Of a DNA stretch of 64,000 bases, positions 39,086 to 48,087 are shown in pieces; position 1 is the stretch's first letter, and each line of letters begins with the position of its first letter. The notes below the pieces were generated by a model. That model made no database searches. It saw nothing but the letters and a program-made list of their open reading frames with translations, and had not been told where the DNA came from. Source of the stretch: Acidobacteriota bacterium (GTDB lineage: Bacteria; Acidobacteriota; JAAYUB01); the NCBI GenBank assembly GCA_016935015.1, contig JAFGRT010000076.1:1-64000 (forward strand), read 5' to 3'. The translations under genes and the position numbers were made by a program.

Positions 39086-40135
39086 ATGGAATACAAGGAT
39101 TATTACCAGATACTGGGCGTTCCCAAAAACGCCGACGCGGCGGCCATCAAGAAGGCCTACCGGCAGCTGGCCCGGAAATACCATCCCGACATGAACAAGG
39201 ACAATCCCCAGGCCGAAGCCCGCTTCAAGGACATCAACGAAGCCTACCAGGTGCTGAGCGACCCGGAGAAACGGAAGAAATACGATCAGCTGGGCGCCAA
39301 CTGGGACAAATACAAGAACTTCGATTTCCAGGGGCAGGGCGCGCCCTTCGATTTTTCCCAGTTCCGGACCTATACTCATAGCGGCGGGGCTTCGGCCGGG
39401 CGAACCAGATTCACCGGTTTCAGCGATTTCTTCAAGGCCTTTTTCGGCGGCGGGGGGGATCTGTTCGGCGGTGCCGAGGATCTGTTCTCCCGGTCCCAGG
39501 GGCCGACGACCCGGACGCGCCCGGCGGACCTCAACGCCGAACTGGAGATCTCCATCCGCGAGGCCATGACGGGCGCCCACAAGCAGGTGACCATCCACCA
39601 GGAGAATCTGTGCCCACAGTGTGGCGGCCGGGGAATGGTATCCGCCGGGATTTGCCCCGCCTGTTCCGGCCAGGGTCGGGTGCGGCGGCCGGAGCACATC
39701 GATGTGAAGATTCCCGCCGGGATCCACAACGGCGCCCGGCTGCGCCTGCGCGGGAAAGGCGGGATGGCCGCCGGTGGTCAGGCCCGCGGCGATTTGTACC
39801 TGCGGATCCGGATCCGGAACGATTCCCTGTTCCGGCTGGACGGACGCAACATCGTCTGTGAAATCCCTGTGACGGTGTTCGAGGCGGTGCTGGGCGCAGA
39901 GATCGAGGTGCCCACCGTCACCGGTAAGGTGAAAATGCGCATCCCGCCGGAGACGGAGAACGGCAAGATTCTGCGCTTGCGGGGCAAGGGCCTGCCCGCC
40001 ATAGGCCATCATCTCGCGGGCGACCAGATCGTAACCATTCGGGTGGTCTTGCCCACCAACCTGTCGGCCCGGGAAAAAGAACTGTTTCATGAATTGGCCA
40101 GATACCGTCGTGAAAATCCACGAGCCAGGATGTGA
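39086..40135 (+). CDS. DnaJ/CbpA-like co-chaperone
   Basis: 349 aa; J domain with HPD ([10 protein letters not shown]); one zinc centre [16 protein letters not shown]; DnaJ C-terminal domains. Confidence 0.93.
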   Translation: MEYKDYYQILGVPKNADAAAIKKAYRQLARKYHPDMNKDNPQAEARFKDINEAYQVLSDPEKRKKYDQLGANWDKYKNFDFQGQGAPFDFSQFRTYTHSGGASAGRTRFTGFSDFFKAFFGGGGDLFGGAEDLFSRSQGPTTRTRPADLNAELEISIREAMTGAHKQVTIHQENLCPQCGGRGMVSAGICPACSGQGRVRRPEHIDVKIPAGIHNGARLRLRGKGGMAAGGQARGDLYLRIRIRNDSLFRLDGRNIVCEIPVTVFEAVLGAEIEVPTVTGKVKMRIPPETENGKILRLRGKGLPAIGHHLAGDQIVTIRVVLPTNLSAREKELFHELARYRRENPRARM

Positions 40136-40136
40136 C

Positions 40137-41072
40137 ATGAATTATCGCTATTTGTTCGGACCGGTGCCCTCGCGTCGTCTGGGAATCTCCCTGGGTGTAG
40201 ATCTGGTGCCCCACAAAGTTTGCACCATGGACTGCGTGTATTGCGAATGCGGTCCGACCACCCGCCTGACCATGGACCGCCAGGCCTATGTCCCCACGGC
40301 GGAGGTGATCCGGGAGCTGGATGCATTCATGGCTTCTTCGCCGGCACCCGATACCATCACTTTTTCCGGATCGGGCGAACCCACGCTGCATCGGGACATG
40401 GGGCTTATCGCACGGCATATCAAGGACCACTTCGACGTTCCCTTGGCCCTGCTGACCAATTCCACCCTCTTCTTTCGCCCTGATGTCCGCGCGGACGCTC
40501 GTCCCGTCGATCTGATCCTGCCTTCCCTCGATTCGGCCCGGCCGGCCACCCTGCAGGCCATTAACCGGCCTCACCCGGAAGTCTCGGTGGAACGAATCAT
40601 CGACGGTTTGGTGGAATTTTGCCGGGACTGGCCGGGGCGATGTTGGCTGGAGATCTTTATCCTGCCACCCCACAATACCACCACCGAGGAGCTGGACGCC
40701 CTGCAGGCGGCCATCGACCGCATCGCACCCGAGCGGGTGCAGTTGAATACGGCGGACCGCCCCGGCACGGAGGAATGGGTCAAGGCCGCCACACCGGCCC
40801 AGCTCGAAGCGGTCGTCGCCCGGCTGCGGCATCCGGCGGTGGAGATCATCAGCCGCTATCGCCACCGGCGGGACATCGGCGCCTATCGCGAAGACCTGGA
40901 AAGCGCGATCCTGGAAACCGTGGCCCGCCGGCCCTGCACGGCCGATGACCTGTGCGCGGCCCTGGGGCTGCGGTTGACGGAGCTGAACAAATACCTGGAT
41001 GTGCTGGAAAGTGAAAAACAGGTCCGACCGGAAATCAGGGAGCGGGGTATCTTTTACCGTCTGGTCCGCTGA
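40137..41072 (+). CDS. Radical SAM protein
   Basis: 311 aa; CTMDCVYCE cluster motif; FGPVPSRRLGISLGVDLVP. Confidence 0.9.
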   Translation: MNYRYLFGPVPSRRLGISLGVDLVPHKVCTMDCVYCECGPTTRLTMDRQAYVPTAEVIRELDAFMASSPAPDTITFSGSGEPTLHRDMGLIARHIKDHFDVPLALLTNSTLFFRPDVRADARPVDLILPSLDSARPATLQAINRPHPEVSVERIIDGLVEFCRDWPGRCWLEIFILPPHNTTTEELDALQAAIDRIAPERVQLNTADRPGTEEWVKAATPAQLEAVVARLRHPAVEIISRYRHRRDIGAYREDLESAILETVARRPCTADDLCAALGLRLTELNKYLDVLESEKQVRPEIRERGIFYRLVR

Positions 41073-41162
41073 TCCGCCGCCGCACTCGGTGATTGAATCC
41101 GCAGCGGGCTTGTGATATAAGGGATGACCTTGTTCTATTTTGAGGCAGAAAGGAGTCATCTC

Positions 41163-41564
41163 TTGTTGACACATGTGGATCATATCGGTATTGCGGTGAC
41201 CTCGCTGGAAGAGGCCCTGGCTTTTTATCGCGATTCTCTGGGCCTGGCCGTGCATGAAATAGAGGAAGTACCCGACCAAAAGGTCCGGGTGGCCATGCTG
41301 CCCCTGGGGCAGACGCATATCGAGCTGCTGGAACCGACCTCTCCCGCTTCACCCATCGCCAAATTCATGGAGAAGAAAGCGCCCGGGATTCATCACATCG
41401 CCGTGGCCGTGGCTGATATCGAAGCCGTGCTGGCCAATCTGAAGGCCCGCGGCGTGCGTCTCATCAACGAAGAACCCCTGACCGGCGCCGGCGGCAAGCG
41501 GATCGCCTTCGTTCATCCGGCGGCCACAGGGGGAATCCTGCTGGAACTGTGCCAGTCCGCGTAA
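41163..41564 (+). CDS. mce: Methylmalonyl-CoA epimerase / VOC family
   Basis: About 133 aa from TTG (AAGGAG RBS); VDHIGIAVTSLEEALAFYRDSLGL; GIHHIAVAVADIEAVLANLKARGVRLI. Confidence 0.85.
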   Translation: MLTHVDHIGIAVTSLEEALAFYRDSLGLAVHEIEEVPDQKVRVAMLPLGQTHIELLEPTSPASPIAKFMEKKAPGIHHIAVAVADIEAVLANLKARGVRLINEEPLTGAGGKRIAFVHPAATGGILLELCQSA

Positions 41565-41602
41565 TTTCCTGAACCGGTTTTCTACCCCAAAGGAGGCAAT
41601 TC

Positions 41603-42484
41603 ATGAATTATATTCCCATCGGCATCCTGGGCGGCAGCGGCCTTTACAAAATGAAGGAACTGACCGATATCGAGGAGATCAAGATCGAAACCCCCTTCGG
41701 CGCTCCCAGTGACAACTACATCCTGGGCACTCTGGGCAAGAAGCGGGTGGCCTTTATGCCGCGCCATGGTCGGGGTCACCGCTACCTGCCGTCGGAAATC
41801 AATTACCGGGCCAATATCTACGGATTCAAGAAGTTGGGTGTGCGCCAGATTCTGTCCATCAGCGCCGTGGGATCATTGAAACTCGAACACAAGCCCATGG
41901 ACGTGATCCTGCCCGACCAGTTTCTGGACCGTACCCGCCTGCGGCTTTCCACGTTTTTCGGTGACGGCATCGCCGCGCACATTGCCTTCGGCGATCCTGT
42001 CTGCGCCGGACTGGCCGATTTCGTCCGGCGGGGGGCGGAGAATGCCTCCGTGCCCGTCAAGAGCGGCGGGACCTACGTCTGCATGGAGGGGCCGGCCTTT
42101 TCCACCCGGGCGGAGAGCAACCTGTACCGCAGCTGGGGCATGGACATCATCGGTATGACCAACCTCCAGGAAGCCAAGCTGGCCCGCGAGGCGGAAATCT
42201 GCTACGTCACCATCGCCATGGTCACCGACTACGACTGCTGGCACGAAGAAGTGGAGGCCGTGAATGTGGAGATGCTGTTGGAATACCTGAACCGCAACAA
42301 CGAGACGGCCCAGAAAATTCTCAAAGAAACCGTCAAGATCCTGCCCGAGGACCGGGACTGTGCTTGCCAGCATGCCCTGGCCACGGCCATCATCACCCAG
42401 CCGGATGCCGTCAGCAGTGTGGCCCGGGAACGACTCGACCTGCTCATCGGCCGTTACCTGCCCGGCCGTGAGACCGTGGAATAG
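41603..42484 (+). CDS. mtnP: S-methyl-5'-thioadenosine phosphorylase
   Basis: 293 aa; GILGGSGLYKM; TPFGAPSD; MEGPAFSTRAES; MTNLQEAKLAREAEICY. Confidence 0.93.
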   Translation: MNYIPIGILGGSGLYKMKELTDIEEIKIETPFGAPSDNYILGTLGKKRVAFMPRHGRGHRYLPSEINYRANIYGFKKLGVRQILSISAVGSLKLEHKPMDVILPDQFLDRTRLRLSTFFGDGIAAHIAFGDPVCAGLADFVRRGAENASVPVKSGGTYVCMEGPAFSTRAESNLYRSWGMDIIGMTNLQEAKLAREAEICYVTIAMVTDYDCWHEEVEAVNVEMLLEYLNRNNETAQKILKETVKILPEDRDCACQHALATAIITQPDAVSSVARERLDLLIGRYLPGRETVE

Positions 42485-42508
42485 AGCGCGGCGAAGGGAG
42501 ACGGTCGC

Positions 42509-43417
42509 ATGAGTTTGCTGATTGTGGGTTCTATGGCCTTTGACAGCATTCGCACCCCCTTCGGGACGGCGGAGCGGGTCCTGGGCGGTTCGGCCACCTA
42601 TGCCGGGTTGGCGGCCAGCTATTTTACCGACGTCTCCCTGGTGGCGGTAGTGGGGGAGGATTTCGGAGATGAGCATTTCCGGCCCTTCTACGAAAAAGGG
42701 ATCGATGTCACTGCCGTGCAACGGGTGGCCGGAAAATCGTTTTTCTGGGCCGGTGAATATAGCCAAAATCTGAACGAGCGCCGGACTCTGGTCACCGAGC
42801 TGAACGTGTTCGCCGACTTCCGGCCGCAGGTGGGGATCGATCAACGCAACATGCCATACGTCTTTCTCGGCAATATCGACCCCGAGCTGCAGAATCACGT
42901 CCTCGACCAGGTGAACGGACCGCGGCTGGTGGCTCTCGATACCATGAATTTCTGGATCGAAAGCCGGCCGCGGGAACTGGCGCAGGTCCTGCAGCGGGTG
43001 GATGTGCTTCTCATCAACGAGGAAGAGGCGCGCATGCTGGCCGACGAATACAACATCATCCGCGCCTCTCGCTGGATCGCCGGGCTGGGGCCGCAAATCG
43101 TCATCGTGAAACGCGGCGAATACGGCGCCCTGGTGTACATGGGCGACGACTATTTTATCACGCCGGCGTTTCCCCTCCAGGAGCTGGCCGATCCCACGGG
43201 CGCCGGCGATTGCTTTGCCGGCGGTTTGATGGGCTATCTGGCCGGAGTGGGTCGTTTCAGCACGGCGGAGATGCGCCGCGCCGTGCTCTACGGGACGGTT
43301 ATGGCGTCGTTCAGCGTGGAACGATTTTCCGTCGAGCGCATCCGGGAGCTGACGTTGCCGGAGATCCGGGAACGGTACAACCACTTCCGTTCCATGATCC
43401 ACGTTGAGGACACCTGA
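42509..43417 (+). CDS. PfkB-family sugar/nucleoside kinase
   Basis: 302 aa; [24 protein letters not shown] signature. Confidence 0.92.
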   Translation: MSLLIVGSMAFDSIRTPFGTAERVLGGSATYAGLAASYFTDVSLVAVVGEDFGDEHFRPFYEKGIDVTAVQRVAGKSFFWAGEYSQNLNERRTLVTELNVFADFRPQVGIDQRNMPYVFLGNIDPELQNHVLDQVNGPRLVALDTMNFWIESRPRELAQVLQRVDVLLINEEEARMLADEYNIIRASRWIAGLGPQIVIVKRGEYGALVYMGDDYFITPAFPLQELADPTGAGDCFAGGLMGYLAGVGRFSTAEMRRAVLYGTVMASFSVERFSVERIRELTLPEIRERYNHFRSMIHVEDT

Positions 43418-43556
43418 TTTCCCGACGCCCCGAAAAGGATTCCGCCCTGATCCGGGGCACCGCCACACCCGCTCCAGCCGGCGGACTTTTCTGTTCCTTT
43501 CCCACCCGATTTCTGATATAGTAGGCGGCTTTGAAAACCAACAGGCGGGGGTGCTT

Positions 43557-44456
43557 TTGCTGAATTTGCAGGAGATCATTTTCCGGTTGCAGCAGTTCTG
43601 GAGTTCCCGGAATTGTGTCATCCAGCAACCGTACGACGTGGAAATGGGCGCCGGCACCATGCATCCCGAAACCTTCCTCCGTGTGCTGGGTCCCGAACCT
43701 TACCGGGTGGGCTATGTCATGCCTTCACGCCGCCCCGCCGACGGACGATACGGCGACAATCCCAACCGGGTGTACAAGCATCTGCAGTTCCAGGTCATTC
43801 TCAAACCGTCGCCGGACGACGTTCAGGATCAATATGTGCAGAGCCTGGCCGCCTTGGGCATTGATCTGCGCCAGCATGATTTCCGTTTTGAGGAGGACAA
43901 CTGGGAAGCTCCCACCCTGGGCGCCTGGGGCGTGGGCTGGCAGGTCCTGCTGGATGGACTGGAGATCTCCCAGTTCACCTACTTTCAGCAGGCCGGCGGC
44001 CTGGATCTGGATCCCATCTCCTGTGAAATCACTTACGGCCTGGAGCGGATCTGCACCTTCATCGTGGGTTCAGACAGTATCTACGATCTGCCCTGGCAGG
44101 CGGGACGAAGCTACGGCGACATCCGGTACTGGGAAGAGGTGGAATTTTCCCGCTACAATTTCGAGGAAGCGGATGTGGCCATGCTCCGGCAACTGTTCGA
44201 ACTTTACGAAAAAGAGGCCTCTCGCCTGATGGAGCGCGGACTGCCCCTGCCGGCCTACGACTATTGCCTGCGCTGTTCCCACACCTTCAATCTGCTGGAT
44301 GCCCGGGGCGCCATCAGCGTCACCCAGCGCGTCCAGATCATCGGTCGCGTGCGGAAGCTGGCCTGCGCCATCGCCCGGCTGTATGTGCAGAAACGGGAGG
44401 AGCTCGGTTTTCCTTTCCTGGCACCCGCCCCGGCGGAGGAGACCCATCATGGCTAA
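43557..44456 (+). CDS. glyQ: Glycyl-tRNA synthetase alpha subunit
   Basis: [40 protein letters not shown]; start is non-ATG (GTG 43551 or TTG 43557). Confidence 0.95.
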   Translation: MLNLQEIIFRLQQFWSSRNCVIQQPYDVEMGAGTMHPETFLRVLGPEPYRVGYVMPSRRPADGRYGDNPNRVYKHLQFQVILKPSPDDVQDQYVQSLAALGIDLRQHDFRFEEDNWEAPTLGAWGVGWQVLLDGLEISQFTYFQQAGGLDLDPISCEITYGLERICTFIVGSDSIYDLPWQAGRSYGDIRYWEEVEFSRYNFEEADVAMLRQLFELYEKEASRLMERGLPLPAYDYCLRCSHTFNLLDARGAISVTQRVQIIGRVRKLACAIARLYVQKREELGFPFLAPAPAEETHHG

Positions 44457-46536
44457 GGAATTCCTGCTGGAAATCGGTTGCGAAGAAATTCCCGCCTGGA
44501 TGATCCCCGACGCGCTGGATTTCCTGGCCGACCGCCTGTCGGCCATTCTGGTCGAGCATCATCTGCCCATCCAGCGACCGCGCGTGCTGGCCACACCGCG
44601 GCGGTTGGTGCTGCACGCGCCCGACATGCCGGAGCGCCAGCCGGATCGGGATGAAGTCGTCACCGGTCCGCCCACAGCCATCGCCTGTGACGCAGAGGGC
44701 CGGTTCACCAAGGCGGCCGAGGGCTTCGCCCGCAAGCAGGGCGTGACGCCGCAGGCACTGGCGGTTATCACCACTGACAAGGGCGAATACATCGGCCTGC
44801 ACCGCCGCGTGGCCGGCCGACCCGCCCGGGACGTGTTGGCCGAAATCCTGCCGGAACTCATCGGGGCCGTCCCCTTCCCCAAGACCATGTACTGGCGTCC
44901 GGACCGATTCCGCTTCGTGCGCCCCGTCCGCTCGCTGCTGGCCATTCTGGGCGGGGAAATCATTCCCTTCACCCTGGCCGGCGTCACCGCCGGCGACCGG
45001 ACCTTCGGGCACCGTTTTCTCGGCGCTCCGCAGATCCAGGTGAAGAACTTCGCCGAATACGTCCAACGGCTGCGGGATAACTTCGTCATCGTCTCGCCCG
45101 AGGAACGCCGCGCCAAAATCGTAACGGAAATCCAGAGCCGGGAGAAAGAGACCGGCTGTCAGGTGTGGCCCGACGATGCGTTGCTGGCCGAAGTGGTCTA
45201 TCTCAATGAATTTCCCACGGTGATCCGCGGCGGATTCGAGGAGCGCTTCCTGGGCATTCCTCGCGAGGTGCTCATCACCGTCATGCGCAAGCACCAGAAA
45301 TATTTTGCCATGACCCGCACCGACGGCGCCCTGGCGCCCACCTTCCTGGCCGTGACCAACATGGCCGACGATTCTGAGGGACTGATCCGGCTGGGGCATG
45401 AGCGTGTGCTCCGGGCCCGGTTGGTGGACGCCGAGTTTTTCTGGAACGGCGACCGGAAAGTGTCGCTGGAAGAGCGCCGCCGCCAGCTGGCCGGTGTCCT
45501 GTTCCAGGAGACTCTGGGCAACTATCTGGAAAAAAGTGACCGGCTCGCCGCCCTGGCAGATTGTCTCGCCGAGACGCACTCGCTGGCGCCGGAAGCCCGG
45601 GAAGGGCTCGTTCAGGCCGCCCGCCTGTGCAAGACGGACCTGGTGACGGAGATGGTCAAAGAGCTGACGGAACTGCAGGGCATCATGGGCGGCCTCTACG
45701 CCCGGGAGGAGGGCCGGCCGACGGAAGTCTGGCAGGTTATTTACGAGCATTACCGGCCCGAAGGCCTGGACGACCCGCCACCGGAGACGCCGGGCGGCGC
45801 ACTGCTGGCCCTGACCGACAAGACCGACAACCTGGTGGGCATGTTCGGCATCGGGCATGTGCCCTCAGGGTCCAAGGATCCCTTCGGTCTGCGCCGCCAG
45901 GCGGCCGCCCTGTACCGCATCTGCCTTCATCATGGCCTGGATTTCGACCTGCGGCGGCTGCTGGACACAGCGGCCGATCTGCTCCGGGATCGCCTGACGG
46001 TACAGCCTGCGGAACTGTTCGGCACACTGCAGGAATTCCTGGCGGCGCGGTTGCGGTTTTTTTACCAGAACGATGGTTTCCGTTATGACGAAATCAACGC
46101 GGTGTTGACCCGTGCCGTATATCGACCGGTGGACGGCCGGCGACGGTTGGAGGCCCTGGTGGCCATCCGTCAAGTGGCGGCGTTTCAGTCCATTTTCACC
46201 GCCCAGAAGCGCATCAAGAACATCCTGGCCAAGGAAGCGGACGGCCGGGTCCGGGAAGCTCCCCGACCGGATCTCTTTCAGCAGGAGGAGGAGAAGCAGC
46301 TGTTTGCCGTGGCCGAAAAGCTGGCTGGAGCCGTGGCTGGGGCCATCGCCGCGCAACGGTACGGGGAGGCGTTGGGGCATATCGAGCAGTTTTCACGGCC
46401 GGTGGACGTCTTTTTTGACGAGGTGCTGGTGATGCATCCCGATCCGGCGGTGTGTGACAACCGGCTGCGCCTGCTGGAGCGGGTGAGCCGAATTTTCGAC
46501 AGTTTCTGCGATTTCTCGCAGTTCGTCATGGAATAA
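44449..46536 (+). CDS. glyS: Glycyl-tRNA synthetase beta subunit
   Basis: 695 aa; [19 protein letters not shown]; overlaps glyQ by 8 nt. Confidence 0.95.
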   Translation: MAKEFLLEIGCEEIPAWMIPDALDFLADRLSAILVEHHLPIQRPRVLATPRRLVLHAPDMPERQPDRDEVVTGPPTAIACDAEGRFTKAAEGFARKQGVTPQALAVITTDKGEYIGLHRRVAGRPARDVLAEILPELIGAVPFPKTMYWRPDRFRFVRPVRSLLAILGGEIIPFTLAGVTAGDRTFGHRFLGAPQIQVKNFAEYVQRLRDNFVIVSPEERRAKIVTEIQSREKETGCQVWPDDALLAEVVYLNEFPTVIRGGFEERFLGIPREVLITVMRKHQKYFAMTRTDGALAPTFLAVTNMADDSEGLIRLGHERVLRARLVDAEFFWNGDRKVSLEERRRQLAGVLFQETLGNYLEKSDRLAALADCLAETHSLAPEAREGLVQAARLCKTDLVTEMVKELTELQGIMGGLYAREEGRPTEVWQVIYEHYRPEGLDDPPPETPGGALLALTDKTDNLVGMFGIGHVPSGSKDPFGLRRQAAALYRICLHHGLDFDLRRLLDTAADLLRDRLTVQPAELFGTLQEFLAARLRFFYQNDGFRYDEINAVLTRAVYRPVDGRRRLEALVAIRQVAAFQSIFTAQKRIKNILAKEADGRVREAPRPDLFQQEEEKQLFAVAEKLAGAVAGAIAAQRYGEALGHIEQFSRPVDVFFDEVLVMHPDPAVCDNRLRLLERVSRIFDSFCDFSQFVME

Positions 46537-46578
46537 GCGTGGTTGTATGTATTGGAAACTCAAGAAAGGGGTCATCCT

Positions 46579-47898
46579 ATGATTGAAAAAGGTGCCAAAA
46601 TTGCTCCTCCATCCGGTAAACTCGGCGTGCTCATGCCCGGTCTCGGCGCCGTCGCCACGACGTTTATCGCCGGTGCGTTCAGCGCCCGGAAGAATCTGAC
46701 CGAACCCATCGGCTCCCTTAGCCAGATGGGAACCATCCGCATCGGCAAGCGGACGGAGAAAAAAATTCCGTTGATCAAAGAATTTGTGGAGCTGGCCGGT
46801 TTGTCCGACTTGGTGTTCGGCGGCTGGGATATTTTCGAGGACAACGCCTACGAGGCCGCCCTGAAGGCCGGCGTGCTTCAGCGCGAGCACCTGGAGCCGT
46901 TGCGCGAGGAACTGAACGCTGTTCGTCCCATGCCCGCCGTCTTCGACCGGCGCTATGTCAAAAATCTGGATGGTCCCAACGTCAAGAAGGCCACCTCCAA
47001 GTGGGACCTGGCCCAGATGGTGATGGATGATATCCGCCGCTTCAAGGAAGAAAACCACTGCCAGGGGCTGGTGATGATTTGGTGCGGCTCCACCGAGATC
47101 TACATGGGCGAAGGGGACGTACATCAATCCATCGAGGCGCTGGAGGAAGGACTCCGTCGCAATGACGAGCGGATCCCGTCCAGCATGATCTATGCCTACG
47201 CCGCCGTCAAGATGGGCATCCCTTATGCCAACGGGGCGCCCAACCTGAGCGGCGATATCCCGGCCATGGTGGATCTGGCCAAGGAAAACAGAACGCCCAT
47301 CGCCGGCAAGGATTTCAAAACCGGACAAACCCTGATGAAGACCATCCTGGCGCCGGGGCTGAAAGCCCGGTTGCTGGGCGTCGAGGGCTGGTTTTCCACC
47401 AACATCCTCGGCAATCGCGACGGGGAAGTACTGGATGACCCCGAGTCCTTCAAAACCAAGGAAACCAGCAAGCTGTCGGTACTGGAGCAGATCCTGCAGC
47501 CTGACCTGTATCCCAATTTGTACGGCCGCCTGTACCACAAGGTCCGCATCAACTATTACCCGCCCCGCGGCGACAACAAAGAGGGCTGGGACAACATTGA
47601 CATCTTCGGCTGGATGGGCTATCCCATGCAGATCAAGATCGATTTTCTGTGTCGCGACAGCATTCTGGCGGCGCCCATCGTGCTGGATCTGGCCCTGTTT
47701 ATGGATCTGGCCAAACGGAGCGGCATGTACGGCATCCAGGAATGGTTGTCCTTCTTTTTCAAGAGTCCGCAGCACGCCCGGGGATTGTACCCCGAACACG
47801 ATCTTTTCATCCAGAAGACGAAACTGAAAAACACCTTGCGTTATCTAAAGGGCGAGGAACAGATCACCCATCTGGGGCTGGATTATTATTACGACTGA
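46579..47898 (+). CDS. Inositol-3-phosphate synthase
   Basis: 439 aa; GLGAVATTFIAG; WCGSTEIYM; GQTLMKTILAPGLKARLLGVEGWFSTNILGNRDGEVL. Confidence 0.92.
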   Translation: MIEKGAKIAPPSGKLGVLMPGLGAVATTFIAGAFSARKNLTEPIGSLSQMGTIRIGKRTEKKIPLIKEFVELAGLSDLVFGGWDIFEDNAYEAALKAGVLQREHLEPLREELNAVRPMPAVFDRRYVKNLDGPNVKKATSKWDLAQMVMDDIRRFKEENHCQGLVMIWCGSTEIYMGEGDVHQSIEALEEGLRRNDERIPSSMIYAYAAVKMGIPYANGAPNLSGDIPAMVDLAKENRTPIAGKDFKTGQTLMKTILAPGLKARLLGVEGWFSTNILGNRDGEVLDDPESFKTKETSKLSVLEQILQPDLYPNLYGRLYHKVRINYYPPRGDNKEGWDNIDIFGWMGYPMQIKIDFLCRDSILAAPIVLDLALFMDLAKRSGMYGIQEWLSFFFKSPQHARGLYPEHDLFIQKTKLKNTLRYLKGEEQITHLGLDYYYD

Positions 47899-48087
47899 TC
47901 GGTTCCGGCGACCATGCAGGACCGAACCGCCGGCGGATGCCGACTCCGCCGCCCGATATGGCAACCCATCCGTCGATGACCTGTGGGTCTGTTCTGTGTT
48001 CTCTTTGGGGACCAGAAGAGTCAGGGCCCACGGATGGGCAATCATCAAGCAATAATGTAACCTATTGAAAATAATAAGGAGAGGACC

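Noticed and set aside
41873-43660. 595-aa minus-strand ORF
   Set aside because: Antisense to mtnP and pfkB, which have clear motifs.
44338-45858. 506-aa minus-strand ORF
   Set aside because: Antisense to glyS.
46393-47799. 468-aa minus-strand ORF
   Set aside because: Antisense to the inositol-3-phosphate synthase gene.
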